A stretch of DNA of 64,000 bases from Apoda limacodes (Eukaryota; Arthropoda; Insecta; Lepidoptera; Limacodidae): contig OX291561.1 of NCBI GenBank assembly GCA_946406115.1, positions 8,238,273 through 8,302,272 on the forward strand. The letters run 5' to 3'. The notes beneath the pieces were generated by a model. That model was not told where the DNA came from. It was given only the letters and a program-made list of their open reading frames with translations, and ran no database searches. Positions 12,021 through 23,456 of the stretch are shown here, one piece after another. The first letter of the stretch is position 1, and each line of letters starts with the position of its first letter. A program made the translations under genes and the position numbers.

Positions 12021-12149
12021 AACAAAATATGAAAGGGCAGAGAGAGCATACATTCTTGGCAAATTATTTACTTTCGAAAAAATTAAAATGAATAAGTTGG
12101 TGGTATTCTACAGTTGATGATATAAGAACAATGCATCGAGCACCAATAT

Positions 12150-12300
12150 GGTTCTTAGGGTTCCGTACTCAAAGGTAACCGAATTGGCGCAGTCTATTCG
12201 TTGTAGGGGGTATCAAAATGCAGTTTGTACATTTTAAGTTTTATTCAGTTCCTTCCTGCTAAGCCTACGCCGCGCCGTCTGTCTGCCATAGGTCTGTGTC
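12150..12300 (-). repeat. Fragment of the CCAAGTGCGAGT/CGGAACCCTA family
   Basis: The + strand reads TTAGGGTTCCGTACTCAAAGGTA, then CCGTCTGTCTGCC, the reverse complement of the terminal part of the full copy at 32724-32998. The opposite terminus is missing. Confidence 0.55.
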
Positions 12301-13270
12301 CTTCTAACTGTTATAGCAAGGCACTAGAACATGTGCTATTATGGCGTATATAACAAAAATCAACATATCAAAATCTAGTATTTCTCACTCTCCCCTCTCT
12401 CTTCTTTTTATCTCTTTTTGTAACTATTTTTAAAGGACATAAAATCATTAAACTTGGACCGATTCTAACACTATAGTTAGAAAAATAAATAAAATCTTAT
12501 TAAACAGGACTCAGAATCTATTTGCAATTCGTGTAAACAAAAATGACCGTGACGCGCGTCTTTCGCTTTGTTAGTCTATGCAACATATACATAAATACGT
12601 ATAATATTTATCATTATAAATTTGAAATTTTGTAGATTTTAGGTTTAATCAGTGTCGTGATTTGAAAACCAGTTAAAGAATGTGACAATAAAGGTAATCA
12701 TGTAAGTATTTTAATGATTTATGATTAAATTACCAGAAAAATTTAACATTAAGTAAAGTGAGGTTATGTTTACAAGATTTGCATAGAGATTTTGAGTCAG
12801 GTTTACATATTTATTACAGAACCCGTAGTGGGCAAGTCCGGCTCTTACTTTGCCAGTCTTCTGTTAGAATAAACTAGTAGAATTAAATTGTGTACAGTTT
12901 ATGGCCTCATTCGTCGTCTTTTTAGAAATATTTACGTCTTATATTTTATGTTAACAGACATGTGTTTAATTTACATGATTTTGTTTATTTTAAACGATAA
13001 ATATCCCACGGACTGGAGAAAAAATGTTAAATAGTGAAGTGCGAATTTAAATTCAATTTAATTTTTTTTTTTGATTTATTTAACATTTTTTTTTGTTTAA
13101 CCAATGTTTATTCAATCTGATAAATAAAAAACAAACTATATGTTTCTTTAGTTTAAAGGATTTATATTACATTTTCGTGTTAAAAGTTGTGAGTAAGAAA
13201 TATATTTATTACTAAAGATAGGTAACATAGGTATGTAAGTACTTTTTAAAATTACTTGATTCTCTTTATT
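12301..13270. other. Gene-free AT-rich stretch
   Basis: Poly-T-rich and without recognisable content. Confidence 0.4.
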
Positions 13271-13274
13271 AAAT

Positions 13275-13510
13275 ATGGTTGGTATATATAATAAATGCTG
13301 AAGTGTCTGTCTGTCTGTCTATCTGTTACGTTTCAGGGACAAACCGCTGAACCGATTTCGTTGAAATTTGGCAAGACCTTTAGAAAGGTCAAAAGCTACT
13401 TAAAAAGTGTGTGTTTTACTATGATCAAGTAGTTGTTGAGGATAGAACTCTTAGCCGCGCCGATAACTATGCGGGGTATCTGACAAAAGCTAGTTTATTA
13501 CTAAAGATAC
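13275..13510 (-). repeat. Dispersed repeat of the ACCAAATTTCAACGAAATC class
   Basis: Read on the - strand it runs from AGCTTTTGTCAGATACCCC to CCAAATTTCAACGAAATCGG, CAGCGGTTTGTCCC and AACAGATAGACAGACAG. It has the same plan as 43730-44145 (+) and 51785-52060 (-). The class, possibly a non-autonomous Helitron or SINE, is not settled by this sequence. Confidence 0.5.
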
Positions 13511-13518
13511 CTAACATA

Positions 13519-13775
13519 GATTCCCTCGCAGCCTAGTTAGTAGTGTGGCGGACTGCTGTGCAGAGGGTTTGGGTTCGATTTCCGCACTAGATAAACATTT
13601 ATGTGACATTTGTATTTGTCTTGAGTCTGGGTGTATTTATGTTTGATATGTATGGATTTACAAAAAAAATATATTATTTGTATCCGATGTCCGGTACTCA
13701 AAACGCAAGCTCCGCTTGCTTTGGGGCCAGATGGCGCTGTGTGTAATGTCCAAAAATATTTATTTTAATATAGAT
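13519..13775 (+). mobile_element. tRNA-derived SINE, CCTCGCAGCCTAGTT head
   Basis: Complete copy: a head with A box (CCTAGTTAGTAGTGTGG) and B box GGTTCGATTTCC, a body with GTCTTGAGTCTGGGTG and TTTGTATCCG, then GATGGCGCTGTGTGTAATGTCC and an ATTTATTTT tail. Same family as 29901-30159 and 30428-30680. Confidence 0.75.
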
Positions 13776-14465
13776 CGTAACTATAGGTAGGTATGTAATT
13801 TTTACAATTACTTGATTTTCTTAATAAATATAGTTACCTAGTATTTATATACCCCGATAAAAAAAAATCCCATAGGTATTCATTTATTTTGTAGTCATCA
13901 CAAACATTCAATCTAAATTTATTTTATTCCAACGCGCAATAAATATTTTGACCATAAATCCATAAATTAATATTAAATATTCAACGCAGTGACACTTCTG
14001 CATATTCACAGGCTTTGCCATAAATCATACTAATTTATATTTGAGATTGAACTAACAAATGCTCTGATATTGTTGTCAGAAGCTGTCACTTACTCTCCCA
14101 CGCATGTTCAGTTCCAAAACTTGGCTAGAGACTAGAAAAATTAAAATCGATCATTAATTTAGATTTATCATCTTTACCGGTTTCTTTCGTTAAGTATAGC
14201 GAGGCCCGCATGGAATTCTTATAATTCAAGTCAACTAAATTACCTATACAATGTCCAACACTTCTATAAATCCAACAATAGGGAATAACCTAAAATGGAA
14301 TCTGTGACCGACATTCTCCCTTAAATTTTTTTAGAAATTTATGAAATTGAAATATCGTCATTATTAACAACATAACTATCGTTTGAAAGATCTAACGAAA
14401 AACGTGATAAAAAAACTAAGTCCTTTCAGAAAAATCATAAGAAGGTCTTTTATTTTAAGATAGAA

Positions 14466-14850
14466 GTATCAAGGTTTTAACTGTCAAATTATCAAACTCA
14501 TGCCGTACTCGTGAAAAAATATCAACTATTAACTGTCAAAATATCAAACTCATGACGTACTCGTGAAGAAATATCAACTATTTACTGTCAAAATATCAAA
14601 CTCATGACGTACTCGTGAAGAAATATCAACTATTTACTATCAAAATATCAAACTCATGACGTACTTACTTGTGAAGAAATATCAAGTTCTAACTGTCAAA
14701 ATATGAAACTCATGGCGGACGGGTGTAACAGTATCAAATTTGTATTGATGAAATATCAAACTCATGGCGTACCCGTGTAATAGTATCAAGTTTTGACTAA
14801 TGTCAAAAATGTCAAATTATGTCTTTTAAATGTCAAATTCATGGAATATT
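14466..14850 (+). repeat. Minisatellite, 52 bp unit
   Basis: Units contain AACTGTCAAAATATCAAA, CTCATGACGTACTCGTGAAG and AAATATCAACTATT. Equivalent points fall at 14479, 14531, 14583, 14635 and 14691, so the period is 52 bases with one 56-base unit (a TACT insertion). Two more diverged units run to about 14845. The central units are almost identical and the edge units are diverged, the usual pattern of unequal exchange. Confidence 0.85.
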
Positions 14851-15790
14851 ATGTACTTGTGTGCTGATCTGAGAACGAAAGAAGCTCAAATCAGCATCGA
14901 TGGCCCCTTAATGTTACGTCCATTCACTATCCGGGACAAATTTCTGCTACTTATTGTCAAAACTGCCTTTATGACTAGTGGATTCTAGTCTGCCTTGTTA
15001 GTCAAACACCTTGTTTTGTCCGACGTTGCGTAATTGTAATCTTGCTCCACATCTGTCATACAATTTCATAGCACCATTACTTCAAGACCTTCGAGTGTCT
15101 CTTTACAAATAAACTAATGATAACCCGCAGACCTGCCTGGGTCGAGTTAAATAAAGTTTTACTAGAACGTTAATTTACTAGCAATTGGTTATTTTTTACA
15201 CAGCACATCTTGCCAAGTTCCATGGCTGAGTTACCTTTACAGTACAAATGGCCCAATGCAATATTAGTTAATGTTAGGTATTAAAGATTGGATTGAAGTA
15301 TGCAATTGTTCGTGTGTGACATTCATTTTATTACTATATTCATGTATTCAGGCCCATTAAAAAGAATTTACACACACTAGCGGTAATAAAAACAAACATC
15401 CAGACATTCCTATTATAAAAGCCTGTTAACGTATTGATATTATCAAACTATGTGTGTAAACCAAACACATATATTATGTTGTCAATAGTGAAATATTGGT
15501 GGCGTTGTAGTTCAAAATAAACTGGTCAATTCCGAATTTAGAATTCAGCTGTCGTATAAGTTACACGTTCAAATATCGGTAACAATTAGTGAACGACAAA
15601 GTGGTCGTAAACAAAACGCGATTGTTAGATACGGAACACAAATTAAGCGTTTGTTATGCAAAATACGGACAATGGACGAGTAGGTTAGGTTATGTTAGTA
15701 TGTGTGTCACCGGCGTTAGATGGTGATGTTGATTATTTTGAGTTATATGATTGTGAAGCAAAATTATGCTTAAACTTGCGGAATATATCA
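14851..15790. other. Gene-free stretch
   Basis: No coding or repeat signal recognised. A short ATGT tetranucleotide run lies at about 15794-15811. Confidence 0.35.
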
Positions 15791-15794
15791 GCCT

Positions 15795-15945
15795 ATGTAT
15801 GTATGTATGTATGTTTGTTCCTTTGTAGCGCTCTACAGACCAAACACATGGACAGATTTTGATGATTCTTACGCCAATCGATTCGTCCTAAAAATATGAA
15901 AGTAATCAAAATTCAATATGGCGATAACCAAACGCCATATTGTAA
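15795..15945 (+). repeat. Dispersed element with terminal hairpin, copy 1
   Basis: Shares TGTTCCTTTGTAGCGCTCT, CAGACCAAACACATGGAC and ATTCTTACGCCAATCGATTC with 21735-21960. It ends in a hairpin with stem CAATATGGCG (15914-15923), a 9-base loop, and CGCCATATTG (15933-15942). Confidence 0.65.
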
Positions 15946-18927
15946 AAAGGAAATAATTAAAGTCGACGAAAATAAATAAAAAATTGATCATTTAATAGGT
16001 ATTTTAAAATCATCATTAGGTTAGGTTTCTCATATCATTTTTCAATATGAATAACCATTTAGAATCTATAACGATTTAAAGTTGGTTAGCAGCCATTTTC
16101 ACTTGAATCATCATACTTATGATAAATAATCTTACCTAGACCACCGCAAGCAGCTAGGTACTGCAGCGTGCGGGGGCGTAAATATGCTGCTTCTACCTAT
16201 TTCTATTTAGGTATCGGGATTTCTGCTAATAAAAAGACAACATCGGGAGTCCTTTTCTATATTCAGATGTTCTTTTCTATCGCCACAAGAGTTTACAACC
16301 TTTAGGTTCATCTACTACCTAGGAGAATTATTATACAATATTAAACTTATCTGCAGTACATCTTCTTCGATTAGGCCATCCTTCAATAGGCCTCGGGTCG
16401 TCGTGTCGATACATTGGATAAAATATACATTAGGACATTAAATCGCGATGGTGGCGATGCTTGGAATATTTTGGATACTGGAGTTTCTTACTTTAAGTCC
16501 ACTGGCAATGTCAAGCCATTCTACCAATTCTAGGGCTCCCTTGTAAAGACAGAAATCGACCCTCCAAATTTATATAGACTTGTCCGATCTATATTTTTCA
16601 CTTGAATGTCAATTAATAACAAAATACTGACAAGCTCGAAACTCCGATTGTTTTTATTTAAAAACGCACTGACACCATCTATTATGTTTCCTTAATACCA
16701 CTACGAAGTATTTGCTGCGTAAAAACGTTCGCTAGCCTATTTACTTCCTTTACATTCAACAAGAGGTCGTAACCTCTACAGTACCTACTTAAAAATCTCC
16801 ACAATTTTATCTCCTTCAATATATTGACAAGATTGCGATATTCATCATATAAAGATATATTTTATATCTTCAAATCTACTTACTCAATAACTTCATTGGG
16901 ATCTCCAGAGGCTGCGATTTAGTACAAACTCTTGTATCTCATGCCCTGTAAAATTATACTATATGTACTGGGTTTTTGAAGGCGGTGTTGTCTTCTACTA
17001 AATTTTCTTCACAAAATATAAAATATTTATTATATATAAAATATCTCCATAATTTGTCTTACTGATAATGTTTGGTATGTAGACGAAAATCGTAAATTGT
17101 ACTATCGCGAGCGATTCTTAATTATTTGCGTCCAAGTCGATTCCAAGTTCTTAGAAGAGATCTATACCTACCAATGTATACATACATACTATTTACGTGT
17201 CTATCCTTTCAACATCTGTGTATATCACATACATATCTATTATCATATCATAGACAAAATATATTTCAGATCTATAAATTTCATTTATTAATACTGACTG
17301 TACTTTCAGTTCTTTCGCAAGTACCATAAAATCAGCAAAAACTGGTAAAGGCGGCGTCACAGTCATTAGAAGTCCTATTTACTCTCGATCTTTCGTAATC
17401 ACTTTTAATTAGGAAAAAATGTGACGAGGGAAATAGGCATGAAGTACGTTTAAAGTTTTTCTCAATTATACGGTATCGATAGCAAAAAAGTAAGTCTGTG
17501 ATTTTATTAATCATTTAACCAGACGTTTTTTTATACCATTGCCAGTTACAAAAAGCTTTCTATCTTTTTAGGTGCGTTAAGATATGTTAAAAATATGACT
17601 TAGTTGAAATATATGTATTATTTTAATGTATAGAAATTTCATGGCATATCATCTAATTACTTGCTACCCATAAATGGATATTCATAAACGAGTCTCTAAA
17701 ACCCTGAATAATTAATATATATTCCAGTTAAACTTAAAAGTTAATACAAATTCCAGTTAAACTAAACATATAAGTGAAAAATTGTAGATGAAAACTGTTT
17801 TTCATAAATATTTTTTGGTGTGTAACAGAAATATTTGGCAAAGTGGTTTTTACAAGAAATATAAAATAAGCACACACACAAAGAAAAGAAAATGTGTTAG
17901 TACAAGTAATACGTTTTAATAGTGCCTTATTGTAGACATCAAACATCACAACTAACTCTATCATTGTAAGTTCAGTTCCAAATTAAATTCCTATAATACC
18001 TATTGTTCCTTGCTAGTGTCCCAAACTCTTAAGCGAATGAAGAAAATTCTGAAACCAGACCAACTAATGCAGTCTAAATTTAAAATTTTAAAAAGGCAAA
18101 ACTAAATTGTTTGAAGATCTACTTACTGTTCATATCAGAAACTACACTTCTTCTGCTAGAAATATTTAGTCTGAATATGAGTTTGATTACATAACTATAA
18201 TACAGTTGTTTTGCTGTCACTACATTAAGGCGATTAGTGGCGTAGGTATTTAGGTTATGCCTAAGCAACCGTAATGCTTGAGTAGCGTTTAGCGGATATT
18301 GTTCAAACGTTAAATGCTTTCTTTGAACATTGACGGTTTATGACATGTTTTAATTAGAATTTCCTGTTTTTAATGTAAAAAGAGAGATATTACAAAAAAA
18401 AAAGTTATATCGTAAAAATGTACTATAAAGGGGAAATTCTCATCTTGTCCTTGTTCCTGTCTCATTTCTTAAACCTTAAATAATAAATTGAAAGATAAAT
18501 GGTATCACATAAAGTATGCAAACACGGTTTTTGCTATAACTTTGTGTCCACGGTTTATTTTTCTGAAGATTGCTAACACCTCAGACACAATTGATTGATT
18601 GATTGTTTTGATTTTTTCTTCCTTTTCTTAATTAATGGCAGTCATTCTACTTATAAGTATATTTTGCCAGCGTCATGTCACGGAAACTATATTAGTTCGA
18701 TTAAATTTAAGCCGATGGATCTTATCTATCAGAAAATCTGAAATAAACAACAAACTAATATATAATGAGTGAATATAACATAAATAACACAAAGAAAAAA
18801 ATATGATGAGATATGTTACAACATGTGCTTATAAATAACAACTTTGTTTAAGAACATGTTACCATTATCAGTGTTAAATTAAGATAATGTAAAATAATAT
18901 TGACTTTTTTTCTTTTCTTGTTCACAG
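15946..18927. other. Gene-free stretch
   Basis: About 3 kb without recognised features. Small open frames at 17097-17329 are tyrosine- and isoleucine-rich translations of AT-rich DNA. Confidence 0.35.
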
Positions 18928-18970
18928 ATTAACAAACTTCAATTAAAATGCGCTCGTGAATATGAGGGAA
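18928..18970 (+). other. Possible 43-nt exon (weak)
   Basis: A long pyrimidine tract and acceptor (TTCTTTTCTTGTTCACAG) precede 18928, and a near-perfect donor (GGAAGTAAGT) follows 18970. One of the three frames is open (INKLQLKCAREYEG). No partner exon could be proposed with confidence. Confidence 0.15.
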
Positions 18971-19328
18971 GTAAGTAAACATAAAAATTATGTTTCGATT
19001 CCTAGCGTCATATTTTAAACGTTTCAGCAAATTTTAGTAAAAATTATATTAATATTCGAAAATACTAAAAAATATGCCCAAACTGCTTAGCCATATTATA
19101 AGAAGGTTTTGATCATTTGGTTATAGCACAGAGCTCAGAATTATGTCGCTATTACCGTGCAGCACCGCCCAATCATTTGTTTTTGAATCATTTTTAATGT
19201 TACGAAATGACATGGATACAATAATCTTCTAGTATTTTCCGATATTCTTATAAAAAAACGGTATTTACTAAAGTAGGCTTTAAATGGGACGTCATGCAAA
19301 GTAATGTACCTAAAGGACAATGTGTCAT

Positions 19329-19610
19329 TAACATATTTAAAAAAACCGACTAAGTGCGAGTTGGACTCGCGCACCGAGCGTTCCTTACCTACCACTTACA
19401 TAATTTACAAACACAAACAAACAAAAAGTGTGCTGCTTAGCGGTCACCCATCCAAGTACTTACCAAGCCCGAAGTTGCTTAACTTTGAATATCGTTTCCA
19501 ACAAACAAATGTGTTAGCAGGCCCCATACGGGGCCGTGTCAGGATGCTGTATTGCTCTATGTTGCCTAATAACCCAGTGCTAAACTTGGGTCTCCCCCAC
19601 GATAGATAAT
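19329..19610 (+). repeat. CCAAGTGCGAGT-family repeat carrying an antisense 5S module
   Basis: The left end reads AAACCGACTAAGTGCGAGTT and GACTCGCGCACCGAG. At 19439-19486 the + strand carries GCGGTCACCCATCCAAGTAC...AAGTTGCTTAACTT, the reverse complement of the 5S rRNA 3' half. Read on the - strand, the element has a 5S-like segment at its 5' side and the CGAGTC.AACTCGCACTTAG end at its 3' side, the layout expected of a 5S-derived SINE. Confidence 0.6.
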
Positions 19611-20039
19611 AGAAAAAGAATTGACAGAGCTTCGACTACGTACTTAAAACGCAAGTCTGTCTATACGAGTGTATCCCGGAAACAATTTTCTAAAGTCGGT
19701 AACAGGTAGTAATGTAACTTGTCTTTGGTATCAACGGCCGCACCGTTACCTACCAAGAATATATCTTAGTCGGCCACGCAAATAGGTAAAAGCTTGAATG
19801 AAACAAGCCCATTAAGGCAACGGATATGGAAGATCAATACTAATTACTTTTCAAGATTGCATTCTGTGTAAAGTACCGATCCTTATTGGTTTCCATTCCT
19901 TTAAATGTACAGTTTTTTTTGAGTTTGTTGAGTCAATGTAGAAGGTTACTGCATTCTGAATATGGAATGACTAAGTATATATAACTACATAATTTAGATT
20001 CTTTGATGATTACTCATCACATTATCTATATGCAACTCA

Positions 20040-20400
20040 TAGATATAGATAATTGGACAGCGCATTTGCAAGCTAGGTGTGAAAAAATGGTCACAAAAGT
20101 GTGACAGAGACGAAGCGAAGCTGTGGTCTTATCTCTTTCTAACTGGTTTTAATAAACATAAACAAACAAAATGGCGGACGTTGATAGAAACAGAAAAGAC
20201 ACCACAGGTTTACTTTGTCTCTTTCTGGTCCTATCTCTTTCTAACTGGTTTTAATAAACATAAACAAACAAAAACGCGGACGTTGATAGAAACAGAAAAG
20301 ACACCACAGGTTTGCTTTGTCTCTTTTTAAGGATGATCAATTTTGTGAGGCCAATTGAAAAGAGGAGGTGCCAATAACTAGTCTATAGGAAAAATAACAG
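20040..20400 (+). repeat. Dispersed repeat with internal 102-bp tandem duplication
   Basis: A 102-base unit beginning GTCTTATCTCTTTCTAACTG at 20126 is repeated at 20228. The open frame across it (20079-20330) contains the same 34 residues twice because the unit length is a multiple of three. The flanks (GGACAGCGCATT, AAAATGGTCACAAAAGTGTG, ACCACAGGTTTAC) match 28645-28860, which lacks the duplication. The open frame is probably accidental. Confidence 0.65.
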
Positions 20401-20954
20401 AATTCAAAGTATATGGTGCAACTAACTATTATTAATATATTTTCGAATATTTTTCCATTTTATATGCACTCCACTTTTTAAACTTGCAACTTGATTTAAG
20501 TGACGTTGTCACGGCAAATAATTAATGCACAAATACCAAATGCATAAGGTGAATATTAAAAGCATACAGACTGTCTGATTTAAAACAGTCACTTGTTTAT
20601 AGACACTAGACACTAGACCCTATAACATTTAGGGCATTAGTCGTGTGTTGCTAAGCTTAAAAAAAATTTAATGATTTTAAATGTAAGTAAAAGATCTGAA
20701 GTTTAAGGCGAAGAGACGGCAAACTTTTTATAGCCGGGCAGAAAGACATTTTCGGGATCCAAATTAAAGATTTGTAACGAAATATCCACAAATTTATAAT
20801 CTTAAAAATCTTGAAACCTTAACATTCGAACATTTATATAACGATGGCACAAGCCGAGCTGAAAGCTTTCGCGAGCCGTTCTTTGCTATAAGCCATTCAT
20901 TTACTTAATTCACTTACTACATATTAATGATATGGAACCGAGTCATAAGAAATA

Positions 20955-21590
20955 AGCTGGTATCATGGTGCTTCGCCCGTAGATACAGTTCTCCGGCCGT
21001 ACATGAGGCCGGACTTGCGAATAATAAAGAAAAACAAATGTGCGTGTCTGTTCCGATATGCGACTGTAGTTTTATCTTTAAGTGCGATTGTCTCAGACCC
21101 TGGATATCATCTAAGACCAATGCTTGTTACGATCAATCAAACTCGCTGGGGTGGCGTCGTTTCGTTACAGATTTCCAGTAGATACCTTACGGCTTCATCA
21201 TCTAATCAGCTCAACTGTTATTGCATTTTCCAAACCGATTAATTGTGCAATCCACAAACTATCACCCCCCGACCGACCACGGCATTGTCGAAAAACCATT
21301 GTTAGGTGGCCTCGGCACGTACTAACAGCCCCTGACGACGATTTCGCTATCCAGATAGCCAGATCCCCTAGTAGCCCCCTCACACGACGCCGACGTCCCC
21401 GGGTTAATTAGCGAACGCACGGACCTTCAGCCCGCACGCTCACTTCATATACGAGGTATCAAAGAATGCCGCGGCACTTCTCACCCCCACTCACTCGCAA
21501 CCGCAACCGTATAACGGGGAACTCCCCTTCTGGCGCTGACTCACCTTCAGAGTCCGGTGGAGCGGTAATGGCTGCATCAGCCAAACTGTA
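20955..21590. repeat. GC-richer block, probable transposon remnant
   Basis: At 21003-21022 the + strand has GAGGCCGGACTTGCGA, matching GGGGCCGGACTTGCGA at 25451-25466 in the minus-strand LINE, with looser matches on either side. The rest, to about 21590, is GC-richer and has open frames in several registers (20917-21411), none recognisable. I infer decayed retroelement sequence. Confidence 0.3.
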
Positions 21591-21734
21591 GTAGTCATTC
21601 AGAAATATATATAATATATATAAGTACCTATCTTTAGCAAATTTCTGCTCAATTGGACACCGGAAAGTGTGTCAAATCTTGCAAACACGTAACCCTTTTA
21701 CCCGGCTGCGCGATGCAAACGAAGGGTAATGTGT

Positions 21735-21960
21735 TTATCAGCCTATGTATGTATTTTTGTTCCTTTGTGGAGCTCTGCAGACCAAACGCATAGACCGATT
21801 TTGGTGATTCTTACGTCAATCGATTTGTCCTAATCTTGCAAGTGTCACTAAAGATATGACAGTAATCAAAATTTATATTTTTATTACTGTCATATCTTTA
21901 GTGACACTATTACTACACACTATTATTATTAGTATGGCGAAAACCAAACGCCATACTGTT
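21735..21960 (+). repeat. Dispersed element with terminal hairpin, copy 2, plus 26-bp perfect hairpin
   Basis: Homologous to 15795-15945. It contains an extra perfect inverted repeat: arms 21841-21866 and 21883-21908 (26 bases each, starting AGTGTCACTAAAGATATG) around a 16-base loop. The terminal hairpin (AGTATGGCG at 21931-21939, CGCCATACT at 21949-21957) differs from copy 1 by a paired change that keeps the stem. Confidence 0.7.
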
Positions 21961-22094
21961 TCAGGATATTAAGGTATCTCATCGCTTTAAAAACGATTGT
22001 TACAAAATGTTAACTAGATAAGTATGTATACACGTACTGACTTATGATCATATTTTCTTTGGTTATTTTTACACATATTCTGTTTTTACAATAA

Positions 22095-22270
22095 CTATAG
22101 GTGCGTTTTGTTCACAGCTTCAATGCGTTTGATATTAAAATCCAGTCAAGTTAAAAAAACCCTTAAATTATTCTATATGACACTGTACAAATCTTGGCTC
22201 ATTCTCCATACTTGGATATTGGTACATTATGTCAGTGAACCAAACACAACTATTATGGCTATACGAATAC
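22095..22270 (+). repeat. Dispersed repeat, copy 1 of a pair
   Basis: Shares AATGCGTTT...AAAATCCAG, TATGACACTGTACAAATCT and GGTACATTATGT with 24090-24260. The open frame at 22108-22335 lies over it and is therefore not taken as a gene. Confidence 0.5.
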
Positions 22271-23129
22271 GACAGCAGATGACGTACGTAAGTTGTAACT
22301 TAGCTTGGCGTAAATTCACAAATAAAGTTCGGTGAGCCAAATATTTAACTTAGAGTAAAAGGGAATTAAACTCGTAAACCTAACAATGACTCATCAACCT
22401 TATAAGGGGCGTTTTGTTGACAAACACCATGTTCGCATTGAATGCGCTCAGAGCTCTCTTTTCACATTTCAGTGAAAACCAGTGTTCCAAAAATGAATGC
22501 GCTATGACGTCACATCCGGACCGCATTAAACGCATTGGCTCCGTATACTTAGGAAGTTGAGCAGTGGATGTGCTGTTAAAATAGTGAACGGCCATATTGT
22601 TTGTTTACATTTGGTGAATAGAACGATTTTAATGCGATGTCATAACTCTCAATGCTGTCTACAAAACGCAGCTATATTAAAACGTCTGCCTGGTCGTCAC
22701 ATCGTCGCCAGAGGATATGAATCTAAATACTTAATTAAATGTAAGTTGCAGTTAAGTTTTAAACAGTCATTAGACTAATCGTACGTAACGTCATTAAGGT
22801 ATACACAGGATGTGAAAACACTAACCTTAGTTTAGTAAATTGAGGTAAGAATACCGTTATTGATACAGCATTTCTACAGTAAAGTGTGGTCAGGTTTAAA
22901 ATTGTAAAATTGAGTAATTCGAATTGCAGTACCTGCAGGGAATTAAATAATATAAGTCTGTCTCACAGATTTCTGAGTTACTTCAAATTTATTTATTTAA
23001 TTCATTTATAAAGAGAATTGAACACGTCTTGGATCATCAGAAAAGCCCTCTTCGGTGTAATAAGCTTCCTCTTAGAAATGTATTGTATTTTTTTGACGAA
23101 GGTCGCTTTAGCCTAGTGGGAAAGTAATA
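22271..23129. other. Gene-free stretch
   Basis: Open frames at 22380-22595 (-) and 22557-22778 (+) overlap in part and show no domain. Nothing else is recognised. Confidence 0.35.
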
Positions 23130-23456
23130 AAAAAACTGGCCAAGTGCGAGTCTGGCTCGCGCAACGAGGGTTCCATGCAAACTTATTATATGTTGTTGAA
23201 TATTATTAAAAATATGTTTATTATATGATGTAACTAAAAATTTACGGTTTTCGCAATTTTTCCTCTATTTTTGCTATAAGACGTTGTTTCGTACCAAATG
23301 TCGAGATTCTGAGTTCGCGGTAAGTACCCTGTAGGTTTTGATTTTTGACGCGTTTTGTGAAAAGGGTCTTGACGGACGGACGGGCGGACGGTCGGACAAC
23401 AAGTGATCCTATAAGAGTTCCGTTTTTTTCCTTTTGAGGTACGGAACCCTAAAAAC
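23130..23456 (+). repeat. CCAAGTGCGAGT/CGGAACCCTA family, full-length copy
   Basis: Both termini are present: AACTGGCCAAGTGCGAGTCT with GGCTCGCGCAACGAGGGTTC on the left, and GACGGACGGACGGGCGGACG, then GAGGTACGGAACCCTAAAAA on the right. This is the same plan as 32724-32998, though the interiors differ. Confidence 0.7.

Noticed and set aside
14466..14850. CRISPR array
   Set aside because: The units are contiguous without unique spacers and the context is a eukaryotic genome, so it is a minisatellite.
19439..19486. 5S rRNA gene
   Set aside because: Only the 3' half is present, within a larger repeat.
20079..20330. 83-residue open frame with two 34-residue repeats
   Set aside because: The repeat comes from a 102-base tandem duplication in a dispersed element. 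The related copy at 28645 keeps no such frame.
21841..21908. microRNA precursor
   Set aside because: The stem is perfect and lies in a dispersed repeat, while typical precursors have mismatches and a longer stem. Kept as a finding but not called as an ncRNA gene.
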